64,000 nucleotides of DNA. Source: Rhodopirellula europaea 6C (GTDB lineage: Bacteria; Planctomycetota; Planctomycetia; Pirellulales; Pirellulaceae). Under the pieces are notes generated by a model. That model was not told the DNA's origin, ran no database searches, and was given only the letters and a program-made list of their open reading frames with translations. The position numbers and the translations under genes are program-made. This document shows positions 61,789-64,000 of the stretch, one piece after another; position 1 is the stretch's first letter, and each line of letters starts with the position of its first letter. The stretch spans positions 40,827 through 104,826 of the forward strand of contig NZ_ANMO01000168.1 of assembly GCF_000338295.1 (NCBI RefSeq). The letters run 5' to 3'.

Positions 61789-61935
61789 GGCCCCGTCCGG
61801 GGCGGCTGGATGGTTGTTGATTGTCCTCTCGGGGCTTTCCGCCCCGAGCTATGAACGCGGACTCCTCCGGAGCCATGCAGGAACGTTCGCCCCGGACAGG
61901 GCCGGCACCAGTAGCTCGGGGTGGAAGCCCCGAGA
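61789..61935. repeat. GC-rich inverted/direct repeat cluster between genes
   Basis: Four palindromic elements in the order A-B-A'-B'. A (about 61789-61805) and A' (about 61889-61905) are GGCCCCGTCCGGGGCG-like, inverted; B (61826-61851) and B' (61912-61935) are CTCGGGGCTTTCCGCCCCGAG and its near-inverse CTCGGGGTGGAAGCCCCGAG. Each B copy is itself self-complementary. This has the look of a REP/BIME-like intergenic element between two convergent genes; a related fragment (CCTCGGGGCTTCCGCC) lies at about 61131-61146. Confidence 0.65.
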
Positions 61936-61973
61936 ACGATTTTTTGCCCCGCCCCGCCCTTCGATCACGCCGG

Positions 61974-63929
61974 TTATTTGACCGTGTGGCTGGTGCCGTT
62001 CAGTTCGTTGAGAGCGCGGTTGATCACGCGGACGGTGTACTTGCCATCGGCGTATAACTTTCGCCTTGGCTTGAGTGCTTCTTGCATCGAATCGATGACC
62101 GGCAACGCTTTCTCATCGATCTCGTCGAGCACGATGGCGGCTTGCAGTCGCTCCCACTGCGCTCCATCCGCCAATGTCTCCGCCAGGACTGACAGGGCCT
62201 TGCTCGTGGCTTCGGGATTGCCGGAATGGCAAAGCGCCCGTGCCGCTGCGACTCGTACCGTCGCGGATTCGTCGGCAAGTCGTTCTTGCAGATCCAACAA
62301 ATACGGCAGCTTATCGATCTCGCCGCGAGCGAAAACATTCCCGATCCCAGTCGCGCCCCAATAACGCACCGCAGAATCTCTGTCGTCGAGTGCGGCTCGC
62401 ATTTTAGGAAGAGCTGCAGCGCCCTCGGACGCGGCGAGAGCCGATGCGGCGACACGATTCGCGAGCTCGCTGTCGTCCGATTGCCGCAAGACGGCGTACT
62501 GACTTCCGAGTTCGCTCGCACGTTCGGCGAGGATCGGCTCTGGGATGAGCCCCAAGTCCTTGGTGCGGGTCACCCACTGCTCGTGGGCCGCACGCATGCG
62601 ATGGAGCACCTCCGTGTGGTCAGAAGACGACGCGAGATTATGGATCTCATGAGGATCATTCTCAAGGTCGTAAAGTTCTTCGGTGGGTTTCGTTCCGCGG
62701 AAGAAAGGCATGGCTGCTTGTGGCAACGTTCCGGCCTGCTCAGCCTCGCGAATCGACCGCATCGTCTGCCCTTTCTCGGGCGTGTTCATGTATTGAAAGT
62801 ATGGCTTCAACGGTTCGTAATTGCGGATGTATTTGTATCGCTGATCACGCACCATTCGAATGATGTCATAACGTTCGTCCATCCGATCGCGAGCACCGTA
62901 AACGTAGTCTCGGTCGACGGCCTCCAGCTTGCTCAAAGGACTGGTCAGGAACGGCTTGCCTTGCATGGGTTCTGGAACATCCAGCCCCGCTAGATTCAAG
63001 ACGGTGGGGCCAAAGTCGATCGAACTCACCAATCGTTCATCGACGACCCCGGCGGCCTTGCCGTTGGATCGAAACTTGGCCGGGATACGAATGACCAACG
63101 GGATGTGCGTGCCAGAGTCGTAGAGCCAACGCTTCGCTCGCGGGAGCCCAACGCCATGGTCGGACCAGAAGAACACGATGGTGTCTTCGTCCAATCCGTC
63201 AGCATGGATTTGGTCGAGCAACCCGGCCACCCAATGATCGAGCGCCGTGATCAGCTCATAGTTTCGCTTCCAGTCTTCACGAGTGGCTGGCGTGTCCGGA
63301 TAGTACGGCGGGAACGTCGAGAGCTCGGAAGCGTTCTGCCGTTCACTTTCGGAAAGGCCTTCGGTGACGGACTTATATTTCCAATCATTCTCGATTCCAG
63401 ATTCATGGCAGCCCGTGAAGTTGAAAACAGCAAAAAAGGGCGTGTCCTGGTCCGGTCGATTCCGCCAGTGAGCCTTGTTGGACGACTGGTCCCACGAACC
63501 TTCCGGAGTCGCGAATTGATAATCCTGCTTGGAGTTGTTGGTGCAAAAGTATCCCGACTCACGCAAATAGGTTGAGAACGGCTGGATGCTCTTCGGAAGC
63601 TTCGCTTGGCAACGCATGTGCTGCGTCCCAAGAGTCGTTTGATACATCCCGGTGATGATCCCGCTGCGACACGGGGCACAAACGCCGGCGGTGGTGAACG
63701 CGTTGGAGTATCGAATGCCTTCCTTGGCGAGTTGATCGATGCGTGGCGTGATGGCATGCGGGTCACCATAGCAACCGATGTGGGGACTGATATCTTCTGC
63801 GGAAAGCCAGAGAATATTGGGGCGGTCGCCCGCTTCAACCGTCTGAAACAAGGGCGTTGCCGTCAACAAAAGTGCGACCATCATCGGCACGCGGGCGTCT
63901 TGGAATCGTCGGATGGCTACCTGCCACAT
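61974..63929 (-). CDS. Secreted sulfatase with HEAT-like C-terminal region
   Basis: 651 residues. Signal peptide (about 1-33) and type I sulfatase domain: metal-binding D46 in WLSAEDISPH, modification site with C84 in GVCAPCRSGIITGMYQ, and later FFWSDHGVG. The usual Ser of CxPSR is Cys87 here (CAPCR); C84 should still be converted to formylglycine. The C-terminal quarter (about 515-645) has alternating helices (ALPKMRAALDDRDSAVRYWGA, LQERLADESATVRVAAARAL) like HEAT repeats. It probably removes sulfate esters from marine polysaccharides in the periplasm. The ATG at 63927-63929 is the likely start; M16 is an alternative. Confidence 0.9.
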   Translation of the reverse strand: MWQVAIRRFQDARVPMMVALLLTATPLFQTVEAGDRPNILWLSAEDISPHIGCYGDPHAITPRIDQLAKEGIRYSNAFTTAGVCAPCRSGIITGMYQTTLGTQHMRCQAKLPKSIQPFSTYLRESGYFCTNNSKQDYQFATPEGSWDQSSNKAHWRNRPDQDTPFFAVFNFTGCHESGIENDWKYKSVTEGLSESERQNASELSTFPPYYPDTPATREDWKRNYELITALDHWVAGLLDQIHADGLDEDTIVFFWSDHGVGLPRAKRWLYDSGTHIPLVIRIPAKFRSNGKAAGVVDERLVSSIDFGPTVLNLAGLDVPEPMQGKPFLTSPLSKLEAVDRDYVYGARDRMDERYDIIRMVRDQRYKYIRNYEPLKPYFQYMNTPEKGQTMRSIREAEQAGTLPQAAMPFFRGTKPTEELYDLENDPHEIHNLASSSDHTEVLHRMRAAHEQWVTRTKDLGLIPEPILAERASELGSQYAVLRQSDDSELANRVAASALAASEGAAALPKMRAALDDRDSAVRYWGATGIGNVFARGEIDKLPYLLDLQERLADESATVRVAAARALCHSGNPEATSKALSVLAETLADGAQWERLQAAIVLDEIDEKALPVIDSMQEALKPRRKLYADGKYTVRVINRALNELNGTSHTVK

Positions 63930-64000
63930 GGAGTTGGCTCTTTGTCTTGGAGGTCGTGCAGTTTGTTGATGCAGGTATTTATGCTGCTTTCGCGCACCGT

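Overview
The window looks like a chromosomal segment of a Rhodopirellula-type planctomycete. The inference rests on the gene content: two tandem BBP2-type porins with Cys-rich N-termini, a CxxCH 'planctomycete cytochrome' protein, a LEPR-XLL-like N-terminus on a subtilase, a sulfatase with a HEAT-like tail, a Lys/Ala-rich histone-H1-like protein, a Ser/Thr kinase beside a sigma-like protein, and frequent genes without a clear Shine-Dalgarno site. Most of it is core genome; no complete insertion sequence, prophage, CRISPR array, rRNA or tRNA was recognised.

Layout. 1-3759 (minus): flagellar export genes flhA-flhF followed by a partial membrane-protein-like gene cut by the left edge. 3958-7170 (minus): Ser/Thr kinase and a remote sigma-70-like protein. 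7450-9149 (plus): yhaM-like exoribonuclease overlapping queC. 9261-11342 (minus): a secreted planctomycete protein. 11493-12929 (plus): purB, convergent with two paralogous porins (13020-14351, 14706-16064, minus). 16631-17226 (plus): rpmB overlapping gatC. 17432-23783 (minus): PP2C phosphatase, M20 peptidase with a small membrane protein, trhO, and a di-haem-motif cytochrome protein. 24029-35070 (plus): guaA, ettA, a frameshifted histone-like gene, a 1398-residue protein of unknown family, and glgP. 35176-44466 (minus): a DinB-like protein, a glycosyltransferase, a kinase-like/polytopic membrane fusion, DUF932, an SF2 helicase and uvrB. 44549-48368 (plus): tdk, rnr, cobB. 48350-50257 (minus): SRPBCC/GyrI fusion and a secreted EEP-family phosphodiesterase. 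50867-53569: an HTH/GNAT-like protein convergent with a two-gene unit coding for an adenylate-forming-like and an acyltransferase-like protein. 53719-56103 (minus): priA. 56879-63929: divergent secreted GH5 glycosidase and subtilase sharing a C-terminal domain, a small membrane protein, a repeat cluster, and a sulfatase.

The least explained parts are: (i) the acyltransferase / adenylate-forming-like / HTH-GNAT triad at 50.9-53.6 kb, which could be a small-molecule acylation or signalling cassette; (ii) the A7-tract frameshift in the histone-like gene, which places it in one open frame with the giant unknown protein downstream; (iii) the degenerate-kinase membrane fusion and DUF932-helicase pair behind uvrB; (iv) a short G-rich repeat found both inside unrelated genes (flhF, PP2C, helicase) and in gene leaders. 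Functional names come from motif recognition by eye, not from database searches.
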